Below are positions 1-6,768 of a DNA stretch of 64,000 nt, one piece after another. The notes beneath the pieces were generated by a model. That model saw only the letters and a list, made by a program, of their open reading frames with translations. It did no database searches and was not told the origin of the DNA. The stretch lies in NCBI GenBank assembly GCA_910577225.1, contig CAJTMV010000008.1, positions 61,288-125,287 of the forward strand, in the 5' to 3' direction. The stretch is from an uncultured Eubacterium sp. GTDB taxonomy: Bacteria; Bacillota; Clostridia; Lachnospirales; Lachnospiraceae. Every line of letters begins with the position of its first letter. Within the stretch, counting starts at the first letter, position 1. The translations under genes were made by a program, and so were the position numbers.

Positions 1-1
1 G

Positions 2-1210
2 TACTATACGGATCATATACAATCGTCTTATGTATTGTATAAAGGAATGTTTTCGGTTTATCCGTATGTATGGCTTTATCAGCTGGCAGTTCTGTTCGGC
101 ACGAACGAGTTCTTTTTTGTGAAAATTTATAATGCTCTGCTCTTTGCCTATATTGCCGCGATAGGCGTACCTTATTTGTTTGAAAAGATATTTGGGAGAA
201 AAGCTGTCATTTGGAAGAAATGGCTGTTTGCAATGCTTGTGTTTCATCTGCAGGCGATCAATTATGCATACTATAATATTTCTGTTGATATTCCGAGTCT
301 TTTTTGTTTTGTGGTGATGATGGATATGGCTGTATGCATATGGAAATGCGAAAAGAACAGTTATCTGTATGAAAGTATAGCAGGCGGTCTGTCAGCCGGA
401 GCATCGCTTTGCTTTTCCGGTCAGTATCAGATAGGAGCGGTTATCGGAATCATTTTTATCCTGACGGCACTGATACAAAAAAGTAAAATACGTCAGACAA
501 TCGTATGTATGGTTCTGCTGATCACATGTGTTTTTGGTATAAAGATTTTGGAAAACCGGTTTACCTCACAAATCGTTGAACCAATGAGAGCAGATGGTGC
601 ATGGATTCCTTCAGGAGAAGAATGGATTTTAGCTCATCTAAAGACAGAAGAACCTGCTCTTGCCAGTGCGTATGTATCCGGAGGGAATTTTACCGACATG
701 CAGGCAACGCAGATTATTTCACAGGAGCAGCCGGATTTTACGCAATGTACAACTGCAGGGCAAGGAATGGCTGTTTATTTTAAGATGATGCTGAAACATC
801 CGGTCCGGTTTTTGACAAGCTGCGGGAATAAACTGTTTCTGGCATTTTGTATGGATCATGGCAAAGATAGATATTTTGAACTGATCCTGGGATATATTTT
901 GTTTTATGTCGGAATGGCGGTGATAGTGCAAAGATATCTGGGTGGGACATGTGTTCCCTGGATGGAACTATTGGTCGGACTGGCATTTTTGTTTACGGTA
1001 TTGCCATCGTGTGCCTTGCATATGGAACTAAGATATGCAATGGCAATACAATATTTTGTGTATGGGTTCGGCATATTCGGAATAAATGCTGCAGGAGTAT
1101 ATCAGGAGGAAGAAAACAAACGGATTCGTAAATATCATATCGGCGTTGTACTGGGAGGTATTTTATTTACCGTATTTTGTGTGATGCATTATATGGCTTT
1201 GCTGGATTAG
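2..1210 (+). CDS. Multi-pass membrane glycosyltransferase (GT-C type), 5' end outside window
   Basis: The frame is open to the left edge, so the N-terminus is missing and the in-window ATG/TTG codons are probably internal. About 400 residues are visible, with many hydrophobic segments separated by short basic loops and one larger hydrophilic stretch around 600-780, as in GT-C/ArnT-like polyprenyl-phosphate-sugar transferases. The C-terminus ends in a membrane segment after a Glu/Lys-rich loop. It is the first of a run of + strand glycan genes, with a GT2 gene 68 bp downstream, so a role in surface-glycan assembly at the membrane is inferred. An acyltransferase or a polymerase/flippase-like protein cannot be excluded, because no catalytic motif is clearly visible. 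Confidence 0.6.
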   Translation, partial: YYTDHIQSSYVLYKGMFSVYPYVWLYQLAVLFGTNEFFFVKIYNALLFAYIAAIGVPYLFEKIFGRKAVIWKKWLFAMLVFHLQAINYAYYNISVDIPSLFCFVVMMDMAVCIWKCEKNSYLYESIAGGLSAGASLCFSGQYQIGAVIGIIFILTALIQKSKIRQTIVCMVLLITCVFGIKILENRFTSQIVEPMRADGAWIPSGEEWILAHLKTEEPALASAYVSGGNFTDMQATQIISQEQPDFTQCTTAGQGMAVYFKMMLKHPVRFLTSCGNKLFLAFCMDHGKDRYFELILGYILFYVGMAVIVQRYLGGTCVPWMELLVGLAFLFTVLPSCALHMELRYAMAIQYFVYGFGIFGINAAGVYQEEENKRIRKYHIGVVLGGILFTVFCVMHYMALLD

Positions 1211-1278
1211 ACAGGAATTGATAAGAACCGGCAGGGCAGATTTGTGAGAGCGGTTTATTGTGGAGGAGTATTAAAAAA

Positions 1279-2070
1279 ATGAGAAGAGGTACGAATCATA
1301 CGTTTGCTGTATGTGCATATAAGGAATCGCCGTATCTGGAAACGTGTGTCCGGTCTTTGATAAGACAGAGCGTACGGACGAAAATTATTATGACGACTTC
1401 GACGCCATGCGGACATATTCAGCGTATTGCGGATAAATACGGTATTCCTTTGTATATCAGGGAGGGCAGGAGTGATATTCGGGACGACTGGAACTTTGCC
1501 TATAACCGGGCGGATACGGACTGGGTAACAGTTGCACATCAGGATGATATATATGCACCGGATTATGTAAAGGAATTTTTAAAAACGATACAGGGATATG
1601 ATAGTCCGACAGCTTTTGTATCAGACTATATGCCGATAAAGAACGGACGAAAAGGTCCGCGGGATATCAATTCAAAAATACGCAGATTTTTACGTAAACC
1701 GCTGAAATACAGGGTACTTGCGAAAAAACGTTTTTGGAAACGGGCGGTTCTTTCGCTGGGAAACAGCATCTGTGCGCCAGCTGTAACCTATCATAAGCGG
1801 GTACTGGGGCCTTCTTATTTTACATCCAGGCTGAAATTTAACATAGACTGGGATACTTTTTATAAGCTCGCAGGAGAACACGGGTCAGTCGCGTATATGG
1901 AAAAGCCTCTGACTTTTTATCGTATTCATGAGGGAGCGACAAGCATGGAATTTATTGAAAATCATCGCCGGGAGCATGAAGACATGCTGATGTTTGAGAA
2001 GTTCTGGCCGGGATGGATGGTGTGCTTAATTATGCATTACTATAAGAAGGCTTATGATACGTACAAATAA
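1279..2070 (+). CDS. Family 2 glycosyltransferase
   Basis: A 263-residue protein with a GT-A fold pattern. The N-terminal strand (residues 8-14) is followed by a donor-site acidic motif H-Q-D-D near residues 87-90, where GT2 enzymes place their DxD metal/nucleotide-sugar site. An aromatic/basic C-terminal half follows. The ATG at 1279 is chosen because TGGAGGAG lies about 10 nt upstream; an in-frame TTG at 1258 would extend it by seven residues but has no Shine-Dalgarno. It presumably transfers a sugar from a nucleotide donor at the cytoplasmic face. It lies between the membrane glycosyltransferase and the FkbM gene, has no poly-G tract, and is probably constitutive within this otherwise switchable locus. 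The acceptor and sugar cannot be told from sequence. Confidence 0.8.
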   Translation: MRRGTNHTFAVCAYKESPYLETCVRSLIRQSVRTKIIMTTSTPCGHIQRIADKYGIPLYIREGRSDIRDDWNFAYNRADTDWVTVAHQDDIYAPDYVKEFLKTIQGYDSPTAFVSDYMPIKNGRKGPRDINSKIRRFLRKPLKYRVLAKKRFWKRAVLSLGNSICAPAVTYHKRVLGPSYFTSRLKFNIDWDTFYKLAGEHGSVAYMEKPLTFYRIHEGATSMEFIENHRREHEDMLMFEKFWPGWMVCLIMHYYKKAYDTYK

Positions 2071-2098
2071 AAGTGAGAGCAGATGAAGGAGAATCTTA

Positions 2099-3004
2099 AT
2101 GAGCAGGATCTATGGAATGGCAAAGATGGCATATCAGGCAATACGGCCTTTCAGGGAAAGACAGATGGCCTGTCGTGTCTGTAATTATTATAAAGACAGT
2201 ACGGACAGGGAAGTTCTGGAAGTACTGGAATATATCAAGAAAAATAAGACTATGAAATCGTTTAATTATCCGTTTGCAGAAAAGTACAGACATTACAGGT
2301 GCCCGCTCAGGAAAGATCGAAAAAGCGGATTGTTCCTGACAAAGTACCATGGTCACCAGATGTATTTTAGCAGAGATTTTTTCACATCGTCAGCCTGTGT
2401 GAACTATATGCGAAGTATTCTGACAGAACAGGATCCGGAAAGTCCGCACAGATATCTGACAGACAGTTTTGATGTGGATGAGGGAAGCGTGGTAGTAGAC
2501 GCAGGAGCTGCGGAAGGAAATTTTTCGCTGGATATTTTGGAGAAGGCTTCAAAACTAATTTTGGTGGAATGCAATCGAAACTGGCTGGAGGCGCTGGTAA
2601 AGACGTTTGCAAAAGAAATTGCTGTGGGAAAAGTGGAGATTGTGCCTAAACTGCTTGGGGATCATGATGATCATTCGCATGTGTCAATTGACTTTCTTTA
2701 TCAAAAATATGGAAAAATTGATTTTATTAAATTGGATATTGAGGGCGGAGAAGAGAATGCTTTAAGGGGGGGGGTAAAATGGATGAGAGAATGTCCTGCT
2801 GCAAAACTGGCAGTATGTGCATATCATAAGCCGGATGCGTTTCATTACATATGGCAAATGCTGGAGAATCAAAATCTGTTTCACCTGTCTTATACAAAAG
2901 GTTATATGTACTTTCCTGCAGTTATCAATGATCAGCCGCCGTATTTAAGACGTGGTCTGATCCGTGCGGTTCGAAGACAGCAGGTAAATAGAAGTTACGA
3001 ATGA
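2099..3004 (+). CDS. FkbM family SAM-dependent methyltransferase, poly-G containing
   Basis: A 301-residue protein. The SAM-binding motif I is D-A-G-A-A-E-G at about residues 134-140, and the FkbM hallmark F-I-K-L-D-I-E-G-G-E lies near 207-216. Members O-methylate sugars or polyketides; in a glycan locus it probably caps or decorates a sugar. The ATG at 2099 follows AAGGAGAA. A G9 run at 2766-2774 lies inside the gene (codon about 223), directly after the catalytic region. As sequenced the frame is intact, but loss of one G makes the next codon TAA, and gain of one G gives a stop 18 codons later. This suggests slipped-strand on/off switching. Family call firm, substrate unknown. Confidence 0.85.
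   Translation: MSRIYGMAKMAYQAIRPFRERQMACRVCNYYKDSTDREVLEVLEYIKKNKTMKSFNYPFAEKYRHYRCPLRKDRKSGLFLTKYHGHQMYFSRDFFTSSACVNYMRSILTEQDPESPHRYLTDSFDVDEGSVVVDAGAAEGNFSLDILEKASKLILVECNRNWLEALVKTFAKEIAVGKVEIVPKLLGDHDDHSHVSIDFLYQKYGKIDFIKLDIEGGEENALRGGVKWMRECPAAKLAVCAYHKPDAFHYIWQMLENQNLFHLSYTKGYMYFPAVINDQPPYLRRGLIRAVRRQQVNRSYE
2766..2774 (+). repeat. G9 homopolymer inside FkbM gene
   Basis: Nine consecutive G followed by TAAAA. Read in the present frame it gives Arg-Gly-Gly-Val-Lys; with G8 the TAA becomes a stop immediately after the tract. Same length and same downstream TAAAA as the tract in the next gene. Confidence 0.95.
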
Positions 3005-3055
3005 TCCTGCATATTTGGAAAGCTGGCGCAAAAACGAAATGGAGGGATTTACCAG

Positions 3056-4285
3056 ATGAACAATAAAAAAGCCCTGAAAAATCAAGGATCAAGATTACGA
3101 AAGGCAATAAAAACAGTGTGGGGGGGGGTAAAACCAGAACCAGAACAATCCGGAATGGCAGCGCAGACATCCATACAGCCAGAGGCAGAAAAAGAGATCA
3201 TGCAGATTCCGCAATGCATTTTTCCAGGGGTATTTTTAGGCCTTGGATGGGGGAAATACGGGGTCTGCTGTAACTCGTATTCCATGGATTTCGGCGATAT
3301 TTCGCAGGCGGGACAGCTGTCGGATGTTACCAGAGATATTTTTAACTCGGACAGCTATCTGCAGATGCGCGCTTCTCTGGCGAAGGGATGTCTGAATGAA
3401 AACTGTGTGACATGTCCGCAGAGAACGTATGGCGGCGGTGGAATTCAGCAGATTGTGAATCAGTATACAAACGCGTTGCTTCAGATACAGGACGAAGCAC
3501 AGCGCCACCGGGCGCGTGATAATTTTGCGAAGGGCGTGGAGGCGGCGGTTTTCGGAAAAAGCAGCGTAGAACATGCGCCGTCTTTTTTGAATATCTGCTG
3601 TGGCTCTGCGTGTAATATCAGATGCAAATTCTGCTACAACTGCCGCATGGAATATGATCCGGATCCCGCGGATATTTTCAGGGTGATCGACCGGGTGCAT
3701 GAACATCTGATTTTTGTCCAGCTGACCGGAGGCGAGCCGCTTGTGACAAGAGCCGGACGGGAGATCCTCAGGGAATTTGCAGCGGGCAGATACAAGTTCG
3801 CGGTACGGCTTGGCACCAACGCGCAATGGACGGATTTTGATCTGTTAAAGCCGGTCAATCTGGCCGAGGTGCAGATTTCATCGGACGGCGCTACAAAGGA
3901 AGTGTATGAAAAAGTAAGGGTCGGAGGCGATTTTGACGATCTGATTCAAAATATCAAAAAATTTGTGGAGTTTCAAAAGAGTAAGCCGTATATGGTGCTT
4001 CGGCTGAATTACACGGTGACCTCCGATAACTATATGGATATACCGCAGGCAGTAAAGCGATATGAAGACCTGGGACTGTTCGTAACGTTTAACCTTGTGA
4101 TGCGGGAAAAGGATGATCCGCAAAATATTAAAGAACGTCCGGACTTATACGAGGACTTATTAAAATATGCGGATCTTGGAATCGAACAGTCCGGCTCTGT
4201 TTTTACGCGGGACTGCCTTTTAAATATCAAAAAGACGATTCAGGAAAAGATGCTGACGCAGGAAAAGCAGCGTTCAGATACATGA
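3056..4285 (+). CDS. Radical SAM protein of the glycan locus, poly-G containing
   Basis: A 409-residue protein with the radical SAM cluster motif C-N-I-R-C-K-F-C (Cys186, Cys190, Cys193) followed by T-G-G-E-P at about 224-228, so [4Fe-4S]/SAM radical chemistry is expected. An additional Cys group, C-L-N-E-N-C-V-T-C at about 112-120, precedes the core and resembles an auxiliary-cluster (SPASM-like) motif placed N-terminally. ATG at 3056 with GGAGGGA upstream. A G9 tract occupies codons 22-24, so a one-base slip would remove nearly the whole protein. Flanked by a methyltransferase and a sugar-nucleotide-type fusion, it may modify a sugar or a glycan-linked group; a peptide substrate is less likely because no small peptide gene lies nearby. 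The exact reaction is unknown. Confidence 0.75.
   Translation: MNNKKALKNQGSRLRKAIKTVWGGVKPEPEQSGMAAQTSIQPEAEKEIMQIPQCIFPGVFLGLGWGKYGVCCNSYSMDFGDISQAGQLSDVTRDIFNSDSYLQMRASLAKGCLNENCVTCPQRTYGGGGIQQIVNQYTNALLQIQDEAQRHRARDNFAKGVEAAVFGKSSVEHAPSFLNICCGSACNIRCKFCYNCRMEYDPDPADIFRVIDRVHEHLIFVQLTGGEPLVTRAGREILREFAAGRYKFAVRLGTNAQWTDFDLLKPVNLAEVQISSDGATKEVYEKVRVGGDFDDLIQNIKKFVEFQKSKPYMVLRLNYTVTSDNYMDIPQAVKRYEDLGLFVTFNLVMREKDDPQNIKERPDLYEDLLKYADLGIEQSGSVFTRDCLLNIKKTIQEKMLTQEKQRSDT
3120..3128 (+). repeat. G9 homopolymer near start of radical SAM gene
   Basis: Nine G followed by TAAAA. In the current frame it reads Trp-Gly-Gly-Val-Lys; with eight G the next codon is TAA. It sits at codon 22 of the gene, an ideal place for an on/off switch. 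Confidence 0.95.
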
Positions 4286-4309
4286 CGGGAGACTGGAAAG
4301 GGGGAACCA

Positions 4310-5854
4310 TTGATCAGTTCAAAAAAAATCATCGATCATGTACAGCTTGGTGAAAATGTAACTATTTATGAGTTTGTAAACCTGTATGGCTGTAAAATCG
4401 GCGATAACACAAAGATCGGAACATTTGTGGAAATACAAAAAGGCGCTGTTGTCGGGAAAAATTGTAAAATATCGAGCCATTCGTTTATCTGCGAGGGCGT
4501 ACAGATGGAAGACGAGGTGTTTCTTGGACATGGCGTTTGTTTTATTAATGACAAAAGGCCTGAAGCGGTAAACAGATCCGGCCGCCTCCAGACAGAAGGG
4601 GACTGGGAAATGTGCAGGACGCACGTGAAAAAAGGCGCGTCGATCGGAACAGGCGCGGTGATTTTAGGAGGGGTTACGATCGGGGAACATGCGCTGGTGG
4701 GAGCAGGCGCGGTGGTTACGAAGGATGTGCCTGCGAATGCAACGGTCGTCGGTAATCCCGCCAGAATCCTTACAAAAAGAAACGGGCAGACATCCGGCTG
4801 CAAGGCAGGAATCATCGGATTTGGATATATGGGACATGTTCATCTGCGTCTTGCCAGACAGTCTGCCGCGATAGAGATTACGGCGGTTTATGATTCTGCG
4901 AAAGAAAAGCTGGAAGAAGCGCGCAGGGAAGGACTGCATGCCTGTGAAACATTGGAAGAACTGCTGTCCATGGATATTCAGCTTGTGATTGTCTGCACAC
5001 CAAATCACCTGCATTATGAGGATGCAAAAAAGTCACTGCTGGCAGGCAAACATGTATTGTGTGAAAAACCGGCGACAGTAAACGCAAAAGAAGCGGAGGA
5101 GATACTGGCGACAGCAGAGCGTATGGGAAGAGTTTTTACCGTACATCAGAACAGAAGATGGGATACCGATTTTCTGGTTTTAAAAGAAATCCTAAAAAAT
5201 AAGCAGATCGGGACGTTTACGACCATTCATTCCTGTACCTATGGACAGCGCGGCGTATGCTTTGGCTGGAGGGCAGACCCGCGGGCCGGAGGCGGGATGT
5301 TGTATGACTGGGGCGTGCATCTGGCTGACCAGATCCTTCAGTTATACGAAGGTGTGCGTATTAAAAAGATTTATGCGCGGACAGAAAGTATATTAACGCC
5401 GGCAGTCGATGATTTTTTTGAGGTAAAACTGATGTTGGAAAACGACGTATGCGCGAATCTTGGCGTAGGAACATTTGCGCTGCAGCCGGTACCAAGATGG
5501 TTTGTGTTTGGAGACAGAGGCACGCTGAAAATAGATGATTTTTCCGGAAAAACAGGCGGTATGGCCAGGATAAAAGGCAGTGTAAAAGGATTTGACCGTG
5601 TAAAGCCGAAGGAAAAGATCTGCGGACCAAGCCGGACAATGGCGCATCTGGAACCGGAAAATCTGGAACAGTTAAGGCTGCCTGAAATAGAGCGGGGGGG
5701 GGAAAATCAGAATTTTTACCGAAATCTTGCCAACGCAATGGCTGGAGAGGAAACGTGCTTTGTAACGCCTGCGCAGATTCTGCGTCTGATGAAGGTTATG
5801 GATTTTATATTTGAATCTGCGAGATGCGGCGTTGTACTGGATACGGATATATAA
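4310..5854 (+). CDS. Fusion: left-handed beta-helix acetyltransferase + Gfo/Idh/MocA dehydrogenase
   Basis: A 514-residue two-domain protein. Residues 1-155 are hexapeptide repeats (many I/V-G-x-x pairs, ending G-N-P-A-R) typical of sugar N-acetyltransferases such as WbpD/WlbB. From about residue 165 a Rossmann dehydrogenase begins (G-F-G-Y-M-G at 170-174) with the Gfo/Idh/MocA E-K-P motif at 252-254. In UDP-2,3-diacetamido-uronic-acid pathways these two activities are separate neighbouring genes (WbpB and WbpD types); here they are joined. Likely role: building an acetamido sugar precursor, with NAD(P) and acetyl-CoA. The start is TTG at 4310, 4 nt after AAAGGGGG. A G9 tract lies at codon 462, near the dehydrogenase C-terminus. 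Domain calls firm, exact sugar inferred. Confidence 0.85.
   Translation: MISSKKIIDHVQLGENVTIYEFVNLYGCKIGDNTKIGTFVEIQKGAVVGKNCKISSHSFICEGVQMEDEVFLGHGVCFINDKRPEAVNRSGRLQTEGDWEMCRTHVKKGASIGTGAVILGGVTIGEHALVGAGAVVTKDVPANATVVGNPARILTKRNGQTSGCKAGIIGFGYMGHVHLRLARQSAAIEITAVYDSAKEKLEEARREGLHACETLEELLSMDIQLVIVCTPNHLHYEDAKKSLLAGKHVLCEKPATVNAKEAEEILATAERMGRVFTVHQNRRWDTDFLVLKEILKNKQIGTFTTIHSCTYGQRGVCFGWRADPRAGGGMLYDWGVHLADQILQLYEGVRIKKIYARTESILTPAVDDFFEVKLMLENDVCANLGVGTFALQPVPRWFVFGDRGTLKIDDFSGKTGGMARIKGSVKGFDRVKPKEKICGPSRTMAHLEPENLEQLRLPEIERGGENQNFYRNLANAMAGEETCFVTPAQILRLMKVMDFIFESARCGVVLDTDI
5694..5702 (+). repeat. G9 homopolymer in acetyltransferase/dehydrogenase fusion
   Basis: Nine G in frame (Arg-Gly-Gly-Glu). 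With eight G the frame runs into TAA after 21 further codons, replacing the last ~50 residues. Confidence 0.95.
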
Positions 5855-5928
5855 GCTGTCCGGATATGTTAACAAATCTGGCAGGCAGAGGCAATGCTGG
5901 GAGCAGAATCAGGGAGTAAAAGAAAAGC

Positions 5929-6750
5929 ATGGAAAAATACAGTGTATTAATGGCGGTCTGGCGGAAGGATCAGCCGGAGTATCTTCGTCAGAGTATCCGC
6001 AGTATGATGGAACAGACAATACGTCCGGATGAGATGATCATCGTGGAAGACGGACCGCTGTCCAGGCCGTTGTATGAGGTTTTAAAAGAATGCAGGCAAA
6101 CGTATGATTCTGTCACAATAAAGATGATACGGTTAAAAAAGAACAAAGGCCTCGGACAGGCGCTGAATACGGGACTTAGGCATTGCAGCAACGAACTGGT
6201 CGCACGCATGGATGCGGACGATATCGCGCTGCCTGTCCGGTGTGAGAAACAGCTTGCCTGTTTTGCACGTAATCATAATCTCGCAGTGGCAGGCACACAG
6301 ATCTGTGAATTTGTAAACAACCCCGGCGAATTTATTCCGTCCCGCATCGTACCGGTGAGTCAGGAAGAGATTTTAAAATTTGCGCGCCGCCGCAGTCCGT
6401 TTAACCATCCGACTGTGATGTATAAAAAGTCAAAGGTGCTTGCCTGCGGCGGTTATGGTACGGCGAAACGCAAAGAAGATCTGGAGCTGTTTCTTACAAT
6501 GCTGTATCGGGGATACGAAACGGAAAATACAAAAGAAGCGCTGCTGTTTTACCGGGCGGATGCAGATAATCTCAAGAGAAGGAAAGAGTGGAAAAACTGT
6601 TGGGAATATATCAGAATCATCTATAAATTTTACCAGCTTGGATTTTCTTCTTTTTGGGATTTTATTTATGTCCTGTGCGGACAGACAGCCATGCATTTTT
6701 TGCCGCAGAAACTGACGCATGCACTAAACCGGAAATTTTTAAGAAAATGA
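5929..6750 (+). CDS. Family 2 glycosyltransferase (rhamnosyl/galactosyl-transferase-like)
   Basis: A 273-residue GT2 enzyme with all the usual landmarks: an N-terminal strand V-L-M-A-V, D-E-M-I-I-V-E-D-G-P near 34-43, G-L-G-x-A-L-N-T-G at about 74-82, and the metal-binding D-A-D-D at 95-98. A short C-terminal hydrophobic/aromatic region follows. The ATG at 5929 has only a weak purine-rich leader (AGAAAAGC). It belongs to the same + strand set as its neighbours, 18 bp before the next gene. It has no poly-G tract. It should transfer a hexose from an NDP-sugar onto the growing glycan in the cytoplasm; specificity is not readable. Confidence 0.88.
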   Translation: MEKYSVLMAVWRKDQPEYLRQSIRSMMEQTIRPDEMIIVEDGPLSRPLYEVLKECRQTYDSVTIKMIRLKKNKGLGQALNTGLRHCSNELVARMDADDIALPVRCEKQLACFARNHNLAVAGTQICEFVNNPGEFIPSRIVPVSQEEILKFARRRSPFNHPTVMYKKSKVLACGGYGTAKRKEDLELFLTMLYRGYETENTKEALLFYRADADNLKRRKEWKNCWEYIRIIYKFYQLGFSSFWDFIYVLCGQTAMHFLPQKLTHALNRKFLRK

Positions 6751-6768
6751 CAGGAAAAGGAAACAGAT

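Noticed and set aside
3236..3826. 196-codon minus-strand frame
   Set aside because: Antisense shadow of the radical SAM gene.
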